A stretch of 64,000 nucleotides of DNA from DASWJZ01 sp963846475 (GTDB taxonomy: Bacteria; Pseudomonadota; Alphaproteobacteria; Rhizobiales; Afifellaceae), in contig CAWJVZ010000003.1 in NCBI GenBank assembly GCA_963846475.1, positions 248,001-312,000 on the forward strand, in the 5' to 3' direction. Each line of letters opens with the position of its first letter. Position 1 is the stretch's first letter. This document shows, one piece after another, positions 18,097 to 27,656 of this stretch. A program made the position numbers and the translations under genes. The notes under the pieces were generated by a model. The model saw nothing but the letters and a program-made list of their open reading frames with translations. It made no database searches and was not told the origin of the DNA.

Positions 18097-19364
18097 GATA
18101 CGACGCGATCGTCATCGGGGCTGGACCCGCCGGCGGCTCCGCGGCCATCCTGCTCGCCAGGGCCGGCTGGTCGGTCGCCATTGTCGAGAAGGCCGCATTT
18201 CCGCGCCGGAAAGTCTGCGGCGAGTTCATCTCCGCGTCGAACGCGCTGCTGCTTCGCGAGCTCGGAATCGCCGAGGCCTTCGATGAGCTTGCCGGACCGG
18301 AAGTGCGGCGCGTCGGGGCATACGCGGGTGACGCGCTGGTCGCGGCCGACATGCCGAGCGCCGTGGACGGTGCGGGGGGCCCGGGCGGGTGGGGGAGGGC
18401 TCTCGGTCGCGACAAGCTCGATACGCTCCTGTTGGAGCAAGCCGTCCGGGAAGGTGCTCGCGTCTGGCAGCCTTGGAGCGCAATAGGCCTGGAGCACGGC
18501 GATCAGGGTTACGCATGCAGGATCGCCGGCGAGGGCGAGGAGCGCACTCTGATCGCGCCGATCCTCATCGCCGCCCACGGCTCCTGGGAGCGCGGCACGC
18601 TGCCGACGCAAGCCGTCCGGCCGCACCGGCGGTCCGATCTGTTCGGCTTCAAGGCGCATTTCCGCAATTGCGATCTGCCCCCCGGCCTGATGCCGCTCCT
18701 CGCCTTCCCCGGCGGTTATGGCGGCATGGTGGCGAGCGATGGCGGCCGCGTCAGCCTCAGCTGCTGCATCCGCCGCGATACGCTGCAGGAGTGCCGGCGC
18801 CGCACCGGGGCCCCGCACGCCGCCGCGGCAATCCTGCAGCACATGTCGGACTCGTGCGTCGGCGTCCGGCAGGCCCTCAGCCACGCCGAGCTCGAGGATC
18901 GCTGGCTAGCCGCCGGGCCGATCCATCCCGGCATCCGCTGCCGGACCGCGAACGGCGTCTTCCTCGTCGGCAACGCCGCCGGGGAGGCGCATCCGATCGT
19001 CGCCGAGGGCATCAGCATGGCCATGCAGTCCGCCAGCCTCCTCTGCCGCCATCTCGTGGCGCGGCAGGACGACGCGCTCGCCGGCCGCCTCTTGCTCGAT
19101 ATCCACCGCGCCTATTCGGCGGACTGGCAGGCGCTCTTCGCAACGCGCATCCGTGCCGCCGCGCTCTTCGCCCATCTCGCAATGCGGCCGGTCGCGGTCG
19201 CCGCGCTGACCCCGGTCGTGAAGGCGTTCCCAAAAATCCTGACGCTCGGCGCTCGCTTGAGCGGCAAGACCAAGCTCCACGCCGGCCTGCGCGGAGACAA
19301 AGGCCCGCGCTCCAGTGCCATCCCCCGCGAAGATAGGGGTAAGGCGCGCAAGCGCAGCGCCTGA
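18093..19364 (+). CDS. FAD-dependent oxidoreductase/monooxygenase of the geranylgeranyl-reductase-like group
   Basis: 423 residues. The N-terminal FAD-binding GxGxxG is in YDAIVIGAGPAGGSAAILLA, followed by FPRRKVCGEFIS, typical of this flavoprotein group. The second FAD contact is GVFLVGNAAGEAHPIVAEGI, in which the canonical GD motif reads GN. The protein is soluble. It overlaps the methyltransferase stop (ATGA). As third gene of the polyketide operon it could hydroxylate the aromatic ring to a quinol or quinone, as SrsC does; this is inference from gene order. Confidence 0.87.
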   Translation: MRYDAIVIGAGPAGGSAAILLARAGWSVAIVEKAAFPRRKVCGEFISASNALLLRELGIAEAFDELAGPEVRRVGAYAGDALVAADMPSAVDGAGGPGGWGRALGRDKLDTLLLEQAVREGARVWQPWSAIGLEHGDQGYACRIAGEGEERTLIAPILIAAHGSWERGTLPTQAVRPHRRSDLFGFKAHFRNCDLPPGLMPLLAFPGGYGGMVASDGGRVSLSCCIRRDTLQECRRRTGAPHAAAAILQHMSDSCVGVRQALSHAELEDRWLAAGPIHPGIRCRTANGVFLVGNAAGEAHPIVAEGISMAMQSASLLCRHLVARQDDALAGRLLLDIHRAYSADWQALFATRIRAAALFAHLAMRPVAVAALTPVVKAFPKILTLGARLSGKTKLHAGLRGDKGPRSSAIPREDRGKARKRSA

Positions 19365-19427
19365 GCCCCGCGCCAAAGGCATCGCCGGCATTGCCAGCCA
19401 AAGCCTTTCCGGCCATGGACGCGGGCG

Positions 19428-20357
19428 ATGACCCTCCCCGCCGCCGCAATTCCAGCCGCCGCCCGCTCCCGCGACCAGGGCGCGGTCCTCCGCGGCCTCG
19501 GCCTCTGCGTCCTCGCCATGATCATCCTGCCGGGGCAGGACGCGATCGCCAAATACATTTCTGGCACCGTCTCGCCCGGCCAGATCAGCTGGGCGCGCTT
19601 CCTGCTGCAGACGCTCTTCACCCTGCCTTTCCTCGTCTGGTTCCAGGGCTTTGGCGGCCTCGTGCCGAACCGCCTCTGGCCGAACGTGCTGCGCGGCGTC
19701 CTGATCGCGACGAGCAGCACGCTGTTCTTCCTGGCGCTGAAATTCATGCCGATGGCCGACGCCATCGCCATCTTCTTCGTCGAGCCGTTCATCCTCACCA
19801 TCCTGTCGGCGGTCGTCGACAAGGAGCATGTCGGCTGGCGCCGCCGCATCGCCGTGGTGGCCGGTTTCGTCGGCGTGCTCATCGTGGTCAGGCCGAGCTA
19901 CGACGTCTTCGGCTGGATCTCGCTCGTCCCGGCGGCCGGCGGCTTCATCTTCGCGGTCTATGCGCTCCTCAACCGGCGCCTGTCGGCCTACGACACGCCG
20001 CTCACCATGCAGTTCACCGCCGGCGTTTCGGCGCTCGTCGTCATCACCATTGCGCTCGGCATCGGCTGGCTGGTCGGCTTGCCGGACCTGACGCCGTCGC
20101 CGCTCGGCACGCGCGAGATATCCTTCCTGCTCGTCATGGGCGTGCTCGGCACGAGCGGGCATCTCCTCTTCGTCCAGGCGGCGCGGCTGGCGCCTTCGTC
20201 GCTGATCGCGCCGATGCAATATGTGGAGATCGCCGCCGCCGTCATCCTCGGCTATTTCATCTTCGGCGATTTTCCCGATTTCTGGAAATGGGTCGGCATC
20301 GCCATCATCGTCGCCTCCGGCGCCTACGTCTTCTGGCGCGAGAGCCGCGTCCGCTGA
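19428..20357 (+). CDS. EamA/DMT-family permease
   Basis: 309 residues with ten predicted membrane spans. The first EamA repeat starts at GLGLCVLAMIILPGQDAIAK, the second near GWISLVPAAGGFIFAVYALL; FFVEPFILTILSAVVD is the usual loop-helix with Glu-Pro. An inner-membrane exporter or importer of unknown substrate. It follows the polyketide operon after 63 bases on the same strand and could export its product, but it may equally belong to the pcc region. Only distantly similar to the EamA gene at 9374. Confidence 0.85.
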   Translation: MTLPAAAIPAAARSRDQGAVLRGLGLCVLAMIILPGQDAIAKYISGTVSPGQISWARFLLQTLFTLPFLVWFQGFGGLVPNRLWPNVLRGVLIATSSTLFFLALKFMPMADAIAIFFVEPFILTILSAVVDKEHVGWRRRIAVVAGFVGVLIVVRPSYDVFGWISLVPAAGGFIFAVYALLNRRLSAYDTPLTMQFTAGVSALVVITIALGIGWLVGLPDLTPSPLGTREISFLLVMGVLGTSGHLLFVQAARLAPSSLIAPMQYVEIAAAVILGYFIFGDFPDFWKWVGIAIIVASGAYVFWRESRVR

Positions 20358-20434
20358 GCGCTCGTCGGCGAGGCCGGATCGGCCGGCTTGCCGGCCTCCC
20401 CGCCGCTCCCTAGAGACGGGGCGGGAGGAAGCGC

Positions 20435-22435
<2,001 letters not shown>

Positions 22436-22448
22436 GCCGGGGAGGGGG

Positions 22449-22733
22449 ATGGCCGAGCCGCGATCCGTCCAGGTCCGCATCTCCGGCCGCGTCCAGGGCG
22501 TCAGCTTTCGCGTCTGGACGGAGCGCCGGGCCAATGCGCTCGGCCTCTCCGGCTGGGTGCGCAACCTGCCGGACGGCGACGTCGAAGCCGTGTTCAGCGG
22601 CCCGGCCGAAGCCGTGGACGCGATGCTCGCCGCCTGCCGCGACGGGCCGCGGCTCGCGCGGGTGGAAAAGGTGGAGATCGTCGGCGAGGCCGAGCCGGCC
22701 TCCGGGCCTTTCACGATACGCAGCCGCCGCTAG
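22449..22733 (+). CDS. acyP: acylphosphatase
   Basis: 94 residues, normal length. The family signature VRISGRVQGVSFRVWTERRA contains the phosphate-binding loop and catalytic Arg; NALGLSGWVRNLPDGDVEAV holds the catalytic Asn in GWVRNLPDG. It hydrolyses acyl phosphates in the cytoplasm. It is placed 13 bases after pccA and is probably co-transcribed with it. Confidence 0.93.
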   Translation: MAEPRSVQVRISGRVQGVSFRVWTERRANALGLSGWVRNLPDGDVEAVFSGPAEAVDAMLAACRDGPRLARVEKVEIVGEAEPASGPFTIRSRR

Positions 22734-22775
22734 CAGCCACCACCCGCGTTCGCAAGAACCTGACTCGGCGCGTGG

Positions 22776-22948
22776 TTCCTCCCCCGTCGCTAGCGACGGG
22801 GGAGGGGGACCATGCGAAGCATGGTGGAGGGGGCGGGCATGAGCGCCGCGGCCGGCACTTGCCCCCTCCACCGCCGCAGCCTGTCCTCGGGCCGGCCGTC
22901 GGCCGGACCCGGGGGGCGGTCCCCCTCCCCCGCTAAGCGGGGGAGGAA
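22776..22948. repeat. pair of inverted REP-like palindromic units
   Basis: Two units face each other. The left contains CCTCCCCCGTCGCTAGCGAC and its continuing palindrome, then GGGACCATGCGAAGCATGGT and GGAGGGGGC. The right is the reverse complement pattern, ending CCCCCTCCCCCGCTAAGCGG. Each can fold alone and the pair can fold together. It lies between acyP and the convergent toxin gene, and may act as a transcription or mRNA-stability boundary. Rhizobial genomes carry many such elements. Confidence 0.75.
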
Positions 22949-22988
22949 CCCGGGAAACCGTTGTGCCATCCGATTGCAATTCCCGGCA

Positions 22989-23465
22989 TTAGAAAACTCC
23001 CTCGTGAAAGCCCCTTCCATGCGGCTTGCCGTTCGGAAGCGCCGCGAACGGGTCGTGCATCGGCACGTTGAAGGGTCCGAAATGTCTTACGTTTCGCGTC
23101 AGGATCGTCAGGTTGTGGCGCTCGGCCGTGGCGGCGATGGCCACGTCGGCGAAGCCGGGCTCGATGCCGGCGGCACGCGCCCTGTCCTGCAACGCGCCAG
23201 CGACCAGTGCGACGGACAAGTCGAACGGGAGAATGCGCCGGTCGAAGAGCTCGACGGTCGCTTCGATCCAGCGGCCGATCAGCCGTGCCCTCTCTCCGGC
23301 GCCGATGCGCTCGAGCTTCGCGGCGCCCGCCTTGAATTCCGCTATGCTGACGGTGGAGAGATAGAGATCGTCGGAGTTCGCGCGGAGCCAATCGGCGAGC
23401 TGCGGCGCAGGCGCATGGCGCTGCGGCCCGAGCGCCGAGACGACGTCCGTGTCCAACAGGAACAT
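22989..23465 (-). CDS. VapC/FitB-like PIN-domain toxin
   Basis: 158 residues starting MFLLDTDVVSALGPQRHAPA. PIN acidic residues: D in LLDTDVVS, E in SIAEFKAGA, D in GFADVAIAATAERHNLTILT. This is the FitB-like branch, often annotated as a VapC-family toxin, a metal-dependent ribonuclease. It starts 3 bases after the stop of the antitoxin upstream on the minus strand. Confidence 0.87.
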   Translation of the reverse strand: MFLLDTDVVSALGPQRHAPAPQLADWLRANSDDLYLSTVSIAEFKAGAAKLERIGAGERARLIGRWIEATVELFDRRILPFDLSVALVAGALQDRARAAGIEPGFADVAIAATAERHNLTILTRNVRHFGPFNVPMHDPFAALPNGKPHGRGFHEGVF

Positions 23466-23468
23466 CGC

Positions 23469-23714
23469 TCAGAGATCGACGTCGCGGAGCGGCGCCGATG
23501 ACCGCTCCGGGACGTCGTCCGGCGATCCCGGGAAGCTCAACAGCAGGTCGGCAAACGAGGGCGCCCGGTCGTTGACGCGCGCCCATTCCTGCGCCGAGAC
23601 GAGCACGGCGACCGGCTTGCCGTGCCGCGTGACGGTGACCGGCTCTCCCGCCTCCGCTGCATCGACCAGGGCCGAGAATTTCGCCTTGGCCTCCTGAAGC
23701 TGCACCATTCGCAT
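23469..23714 (-). CDS. Phd/YefM-family antitoxin
   Basis: 81 residues starting MRMVQLQEAKAKFSALVDAA. The pattern EAKAKFSALVD, then GEPVTVTRHGKPVAVLVS, is diagnostic of Phd/YefM antitoxins, which bind operator DNA through the N-terminus and mask the toxin with the C-terminus. It precedes the PIN toxin directly and forms a type II pair, distinct in family from the VapB-like pair at 12697. Confidence 0.9.
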   Translation of the reverse strand: MRMVQLQEAKAKFSALVDAAEAGEPVTVTRHGKPVAVLVSAQEWARVNDRAPSFADLLLSFPGSPDDVPERSSAPLRDVDL

Positions 23715-23821
23715 TGCCGATACCTGCTCTGACTAGTTTAGTCAGATATAGACTGCAACTGGCACGGTGTCGAGGGATTGTGAGCCGCCGTTGATGTGAC
23801 CACCGGGCAGCGGCGGCGGAC

Positions 23822-23925
23822 CGCCGTAGCCCGCATGGAGCGAAGCGCAATGCGGGACTCTCTGGGCGCCGAGAAGAGATCCCGACCCGGATTTCGCTTC
23901 GCTTCATCCAGGCTACGAGATGACG
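23822..23925. repeat. dispersed repeat, GGATGGAGCGAAGCG family, inverted pair
   Basis: A unit reading GTAGCCCGCATGGAGCGAAG at about 23825 is followed by its inverse near 23890-23925 (ending CGCTTCATCCAGGCTACGA). Related copies occur at about 24537 and at 27569-27656. The rest of the gap from 23715 to 24049 holds nothing else that I recognise. Confidence 0.7.
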
Positions 23926-24049
23926 CCGCGCGGTAGAGTTCCTCGGAGTTACACTCCTGTCTTTACCATCGGCAGCGATCGTTAGAATTGGCAATGGCGC
24001 CTTCACCGTTTGTTAAGCTAGCCTGCCGGGGCAGGAGCGGTGTCGCGTC

Positions 24050-24493
24050 ATGGTCAGGTTCAGTTTTTCGGAGTTCGTGCTGGCCGCCGGTTTGGCTGCC
24101 GGCGTTCTGATTCCCTTCGGGATCGCCGCCGGCGCGGTTGGCGACAGCGAGGTCCGGAGGGTCGCCGAGGCGGTGCCCGCGCCGGCCCGCATGCTCGGCG
24201 GCGCGGCTGATGTCCAGCTCCGCTTCATCCAGGAGGATGGTCCGGCGGACGGCCACGTGCGCGTGGAAGTGACGCCGGAAACGCGGGGCCTGACTGTTTT
24301 GGAGGCCCGCTCCGCCGCCCAGCAGGCTTTTCTGGAGGCGCTGAACGAGCCTGGCCTCGGCGACGATCTGTCCCGGATCAAAGTGGTCGTGCGGCTCATG
24401 CCTGCCTCGCACCCCGATCCCGGCGCCGCCGAGCTGACATTACTGTTTCTCCACAAGGGCGGCAGCGACTGGACGATCCTCGCCGGCGAGTGA
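24050..24493 (+). CDS. hypothetical membrane-anchored or secreted protein
   Basis: 147 residues starting MVRFSFSEFVLAAGLAAGVL. Residues 8 to about 29 are hydrophobic and could be an uncleaved anchor or signal peptide; the remainder (LRFIQEDGPADGHVRVEVTP, then LTVLEARSAAQQAFLEALNE) looks like a soluble alpha/beta domain. I do not recognise a family. The gene stands alone between repeats; no operon partner is visible. Confidence 0.55.
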   Translation: MVRFSFSEFVLAAGLAAGVLIPFGIAAGAVGDSEVRRVAEAVPAPARMLGGAADVQLRFIQEDGPADGHVRVEVTPETRGLTVLEARSAAQQAFLEALNEPGLGDDLSRIKVVVRLMPASHPDPGAAELTLLFLHKGGSDWTILAGE

Positions 24494-24529
24494 GGCGGGC
24501 CGCCGCCCGCGACTGTCATCTTCGGGCGA

Positions 24530-24575
24530 GCGCAGCCTCGTAGCCGGATGAGCGTAAGCGAAATCCGGGAATGCC
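24530..24575. repeat. dispersed repeat, GGATGGAGCGAAGCG family (single unit)
   Basis: CTCGTAGCCGGATGAGCGTA followed by AGCGAAATCCGGGAATG matches the units at 23822 and 27569. The remaining gap 24576-24843 shows no gene that I can support. Confidence 0.65.
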
Positions 24576-24843
24576 TCTCGTCCAAATACCCAGTATGGCG
24601 CATTCGCCACAAGAGCACGTCGAGGCCGTGCTTCACAGCTCGCTCGGCAACCACGAAGGCAAGACCGTGGGGGCTGTTGGTGTGCATCCGCCCCGGTAGC
24701 GGATAATGCAAGTCGCATAAACCAGTCAGCTCGACCGATGCTTTGCCGCACAACGGCGGAACTGGAGAGGAAGCCTTTTCAAGCACTTAGGCGCCGGTAA
24801 CCAAGATCCTTAATTGTTTCTTTACACATTGGACCTCATATGC

Positions 24844-24875
24844 AAAAAAAGGCGGCGGGTTGCAGCCCGCCGCTT
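24844..24875 (-). terminator. Rho-independent terminator of the 24907-25218 gene
   Basis: On the minus strand the sequence reads AAGCGGCGGGCTGCAACCCG, completes a GC-rich hairpin with CCGCC, and ends in seven T residues. It lies 32 bases after the stop codon. Confidence 0.85.
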
Positions 24876-24906
24876 GGATCGTTTTGGACCCTCGGACGTT
24901 TGAGGG

Positions 24907-25218
24907 TCAGATAATAAGCCAGTCCAGAATCGCGAGTAGGAGTGCCGAGATAGCCGTCCCGGATACTAACCGGAAGGTGGCTCGGCGCTCTGCTTTTTTA
25001 CGTCTGAGCGCTTCCTCGCGTATGCTGTTCTCGTTTTCCTGCAGGAACTCGGCTGCCGCTTGGTAGCGACAGTTGGTATTTAGGACCTCAAGATGGTCCT
25101 CGATCATAGTCAGGATCGAGAGACGTTGCAGAAGGTCAGGGTACGCGTCACGGGTAAGTTGACGCAGCCCGTCCGACATGCGGACGGGAGCGTCTCGTTG
25201 AGAGCTTTGTATGCTCAT
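24907..25218 (-). CDS. small hypothetical protein with C-terminal membrane anchor
   Basis: 103 residues starting MSIQSSQRDAPVRMSDGLRQ. The middle part is helical and charged (SIREEALRRKKAERRATFRL), and the last about 20 residues (VSGTAISALLLAILDWLII) form one membrane span ending at the C-terminus. I recognise no family. Composition is clearly less GC-rich than the window average, and the gene has its own terminator. It may form a unit with the regulator gene upstream on the same strand. Confidence 0.6.
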   Translation of the reverse strand: MSIQSSQRDAPVRMSDGLRQLTRDAYPDLLQRLSILTMIEDHLEVLNTNCRYQAAAEFLQENENSIREEALRRKKAERRATFRLVSGTAISALLLAILDWLII

Positions 25219-25303
25219 CTTTTACACCTTTCTCACCTTTCCGGTTTATATTTCTCCTCACCATTTTTGAATACCTCCCTTGGCACGTGCGGCTGACGCG
25301 TTA

Positions 25304-25345
25304 CAAAAAAAGAGCAGGGTCAAGCCGCCTTTTGCTCCCTGCTCT
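25304..25345 (-). terminator. Rho-independent terminator overlapping the stop of the 25320-25832 gene
   Basis: Minus-strand hairpin AGAGCAGGG / CCCTGCTCT followed by a run of T residues. The gene's stop codon lies in the loop, so the last codons form part of the stem. Confidence 0.82.
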
Positions 25346-25832
25346 TGTTCAAATAGCTGGCGTTCATGATCGCCAGCCTGAATGCGACCTTGCCCGCCTC
25401 ATTCACCGAGAAAAAGCGCGAGACCCGCTCAGTTGCCTCGTTGATATCTCGCCCGCACTCCTCAACGAGGCCGCGGTCGATCAGGCCGGCGATAGTCCGG
25501 TAAACCATCGTCGTATTCATTGCCCTTCCGCGGAAACGGTCGGTCAATCCCAGGACGTCACCGTACCCGAACTTCCGGCCTTGGTGATCCATGTAGAGGG
25601 CGCAAGCGAGAACGGTGACCTCAAAGTGGGAGAGCGGCTCCTCGAACTCTGCAGAACCGAGTGACAGCGCGATCATGGCGTCGTCATGATCGCCAGCGGC
25701 GAGTTGTGGGCGGAGCAGCTTCATGACTCTTTCGAGCGACTGAAGGACCGCCTTGTGGATGGTCGCACCGGCGCCGGAGGCGCATTCGCCGCCCGACCCT
25801 TCGCTAACCATCAGTTGGACCAATTTATTCAT
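25320..25832 (-). CDS. putative winged-helix regulator
   Basis: 170 residues starting MNKLVQLMVSEGSGGECASG; the ribosome site AAAGAGGAGC fits this ATG, not the upstream one at 25877. The central part LSHFEVTVLACALYMDHQGR, then LTDRFRGRAMNTTMVYRTIA, GLIDRGLVEEC, reads as helix-turn-helix plus wing, comparable with MarR/PadR-type repressors that recognise operators as dimers. The family assignment is tentative. Its promoter region contains a near-perfect inverted repeat, which suggests autoregulation. Lower GC than neighbours suggests acquisition. Confidence 0.6.
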   Translation of the reverse strand: MNKLVQLMVSEGSGGECASGAGATIHKAVLQSLERVMKLLRPQLAAGDHDDAMIALSLGSAEFEEPLSHFEVTVLACALYMDHQGRKFGYGDVLGLTDRFRGRAMNTTMVYRTIAGLIDRGLVEECGRDINEATERVSRFFSVNEAGKVAFRLAIMNASYLNKSREQKAA

Positions 25833-25917
25833 CTGTAGCTCCTCTTTGCCTTGGCCTGGGTTGCTCTCCCATCCCATTGGCTTGTGGGACCGGTTCCCTC
25901 AGAGCACCCTCAAGAGG

Positions 25918-25963
25918 AATATGTCGTTATACGGCCGTAAAATCAAGTCCGATTTTATGGCCG
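25918..25963 (-). promoter_or_regulatory. sigma70-like promoter overlapped by an inverted repeat operator
   Basis: On the minus strand TTGATT (25946-25941), a 17-base spacer and CATATT (25923-25918) form a plausible promoter for the regulator gene. The inverted repeat CGGCCGTAAAATC / GATTTTATGGCCG (25932-25944 and 25951-25963, 12 of 13 pairs) covers the -35 hexamer. This is the geometry of a repressor operator. It could also affect the end of the MFS transcript. Confidence 0.6.
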
Positions 25964-25971
25964 TGGAATGA

Positions 25972-27492
25972 CTAGAGGTGACCTTGGCTGCTCGAACCAA
26001 TGCGGGCTTTCGCCTCGCGCTCCGGGCTCTTCAGCCACAGGAGAGCGGCCCCGGCCGCCAGCAGGCTGCAGAGCGCGGCAAGCCAGAGCGCGCCCGAATA
26101 GGCGGCGAGAAAGGCGGCTTCCAGCGCGGGCCGTGCCGGGTCGGCGGGGCCGGGAAGCTCGCCGAAACGCGCCGCAGGCGAGGCGCCCTGCCAGCGGAAT
26201 ATCAGGCCGGCCACGGTGCCGAGCAGCGCCACCGCGATAAGGCCGGCGATCCGGCTCGCCGCATTGTTGATTCCCGAAGCCGCCCCGGATTGTGCGTCCG
26301 GCGCCGAATTCATCACCACCGTGGTGAGCGGCGACACGAGGGTTCCCATGCCGATTGCCATCAGCAGGACAGGGGCGAACACGCCGAACCAGTAGTCCGG
26401 CAGGCCGAGGGCCAGGATCGCCATTGCCGCCGCCACCAGGAGCGACCCCGCGACCAGGAATGTTCGGGCCCCGTAGCGGTCCGACAGCGAGCCGGCGAAG
26501 CGTGACAGGATCCCGATCACGAGTCCGAACGGCAGCAATGTGAGGCCGACTGCCGACGCCGGCATGTCGCGGCGTTCGATCAGATCGAAGGGTAGCAGGA
26601 ACAGAACCCCGGCAAGCGCCCCGTAGAGGAACAGCGTGAGGATGTTGGCGGCCAGGAACGGCCGCGAGCGGAATAGGCCGAGCGGCATAACCGGATTGGC
26701 GGCGCGCCTCTCTGCGCCCCAGAACGCGGCGAGCCCGGCGATGCCGAGGGCCATCGCCGCGAGCGCGATCGGCGTGCCGGCGGAACCGTCCGACAGCGCT
26801 GTGAGCCCGTAGGCCAACGCCCCGAGGGCCGCGACCGCGAGCGCCGAGCCGAGCCAGTCGAGCGGCCCCGACGCGGTCTCGTCGCGGCTTTCCGGCACAA
26901 AACGCCAGGCCAGCCAGAGCGCCGCCGCCGACAGCGGCAGGTTGATCCAGAAGGCGGCGCGCCAGCTCAGCAGGTCGATCAAAAAACCGCCGAGCGGCGG
27001 CCCGAGGGCCGTGGTGATTGCCGAAGCCGCCGCCCATGTGCCGATCGCCTTTCCGCGCACGTCCCGGGGAAACGACGCCGATAGGATGGCGAGGCTCTGC
27101 GGCACCAGCAGCGCCGCGCCAAGGCCCTGGGCGACGCGCGCCAGGATGAGCATCGCGGCGCCCGTCGCCAGCGCGCAGAGCAGCGAGGCGGCGGCAAAGA
27201 TCGCGATTCCGGCGATGAAGACGCGCTTGCGGCCAAGGCGGTCGCCGAGGCTGCCGCCGACCAGGATCAAGGCGCCGAGCATGAGCGTGTAGGCGTTCAC
27301 CACCCATTGCAGCTGGCCGAAGCCGGCCCGAAGATCCTCCTGGATTGCCGGCAGCGCGATGGTCACCACCGTGCCGTCGATGAAGGCCATCGCCGAGGCC
27401 AGCACGGTCGCCGCGAGCACCAGGTTCGTTCGGACGCCGTCGAGAGAGCTTCCCGGCGGAATCCGTTTGGCCGATTCCGGCAGGCGTTGCAT
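25972..27492 (-). CDS. DHA2-family MFS multidrug efflux permease
   Basis: 506 residues with about 14 membrane spans, the size of EmrB/QacA-type drug:H+ antiporters. Family motifs: LASAMAFIDGTVVTIALPAI in TM1 (motif D1), GGSLGDRLGRKRVFIAG (motif A), and LARVAQGLGAALLVPQSLAI. It would export hydrophobic compounds across the inner membrane. The regulator gene downstream in minus-strand order (25320) is close enough to control it, but this is inference. A longer out-of-frame frame to 27568 is a shadow. Confidence 0.93.
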   Translation of the reverse strand: MQRLPESAKRIPPGSSLDGVRTNLVLAATVLASAMAFIDGTVVTIALPAIQEDLRAGFGQLQWVVNAYTLMLGALILVGGSLGDRLGRKRVFIAGIAIFAAASLLCALATGAAMLILARVAQGLGAALLVPQSLAILSASFPRDVRGKAIGTWAAASAITTALGPPLGGFLIDLLSWRAAFWINLPLSAAALWLAWRFVPESRDETASGPLDWLGSALAVAALGALAYGLTALSDGSAGTPIALAAMALGIAGLAAFWGAERRAANPVMPLGLFRSRPFLAANILTLFLYGALAGVLFLLPFDLIERRDMPASAVGLTLLPFGLVIGILSRFAGSLSDRYGARTFLVAGSLLVAAAMAILALGLPDYWFGVFAPVLLMAIGMGTLVSPLTTVVMNSAPDAQSGAASGINNAASRIAGLIAVALLGTVAGLIFRWQGASPAARFGELPGPADPARPALEAAFLAAYSGALWLAALCSLLAAGAALLWLKSPEREAKARIGSSSQGHL

Positions 27493-27568
27493 GGACGGTC
27501 TCCGCGAAGTTGGAACTTAGCGAGGGGCAGGAGCGGCCGCTATGCTCGATGGCGGCCGCCTCTGTCAC

Positions 27569-27656
27569 CTAGCCCGGATGGAGCGAAGCGAAATCCGGGG
27601 AGATCATTGAGGCGTGAGGCATCCCGCATTGCGCTCGGCTCCATGCGGGTTACGGC
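27569..27656. repeat. dispersed repeat, inverted pair, supplies the lipB stop codon
   Basis: CTAGCCCGGATGGAGCGAAG at 27569 and the inverse unit ending CGGCTCCATGCGGGTTACGG at about 27655. The lipB stop codon (TAA on the minus strand, 27652-27650) lies inside the second unit, so the element may have reset the end of the gene. Confidence 0.7.
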
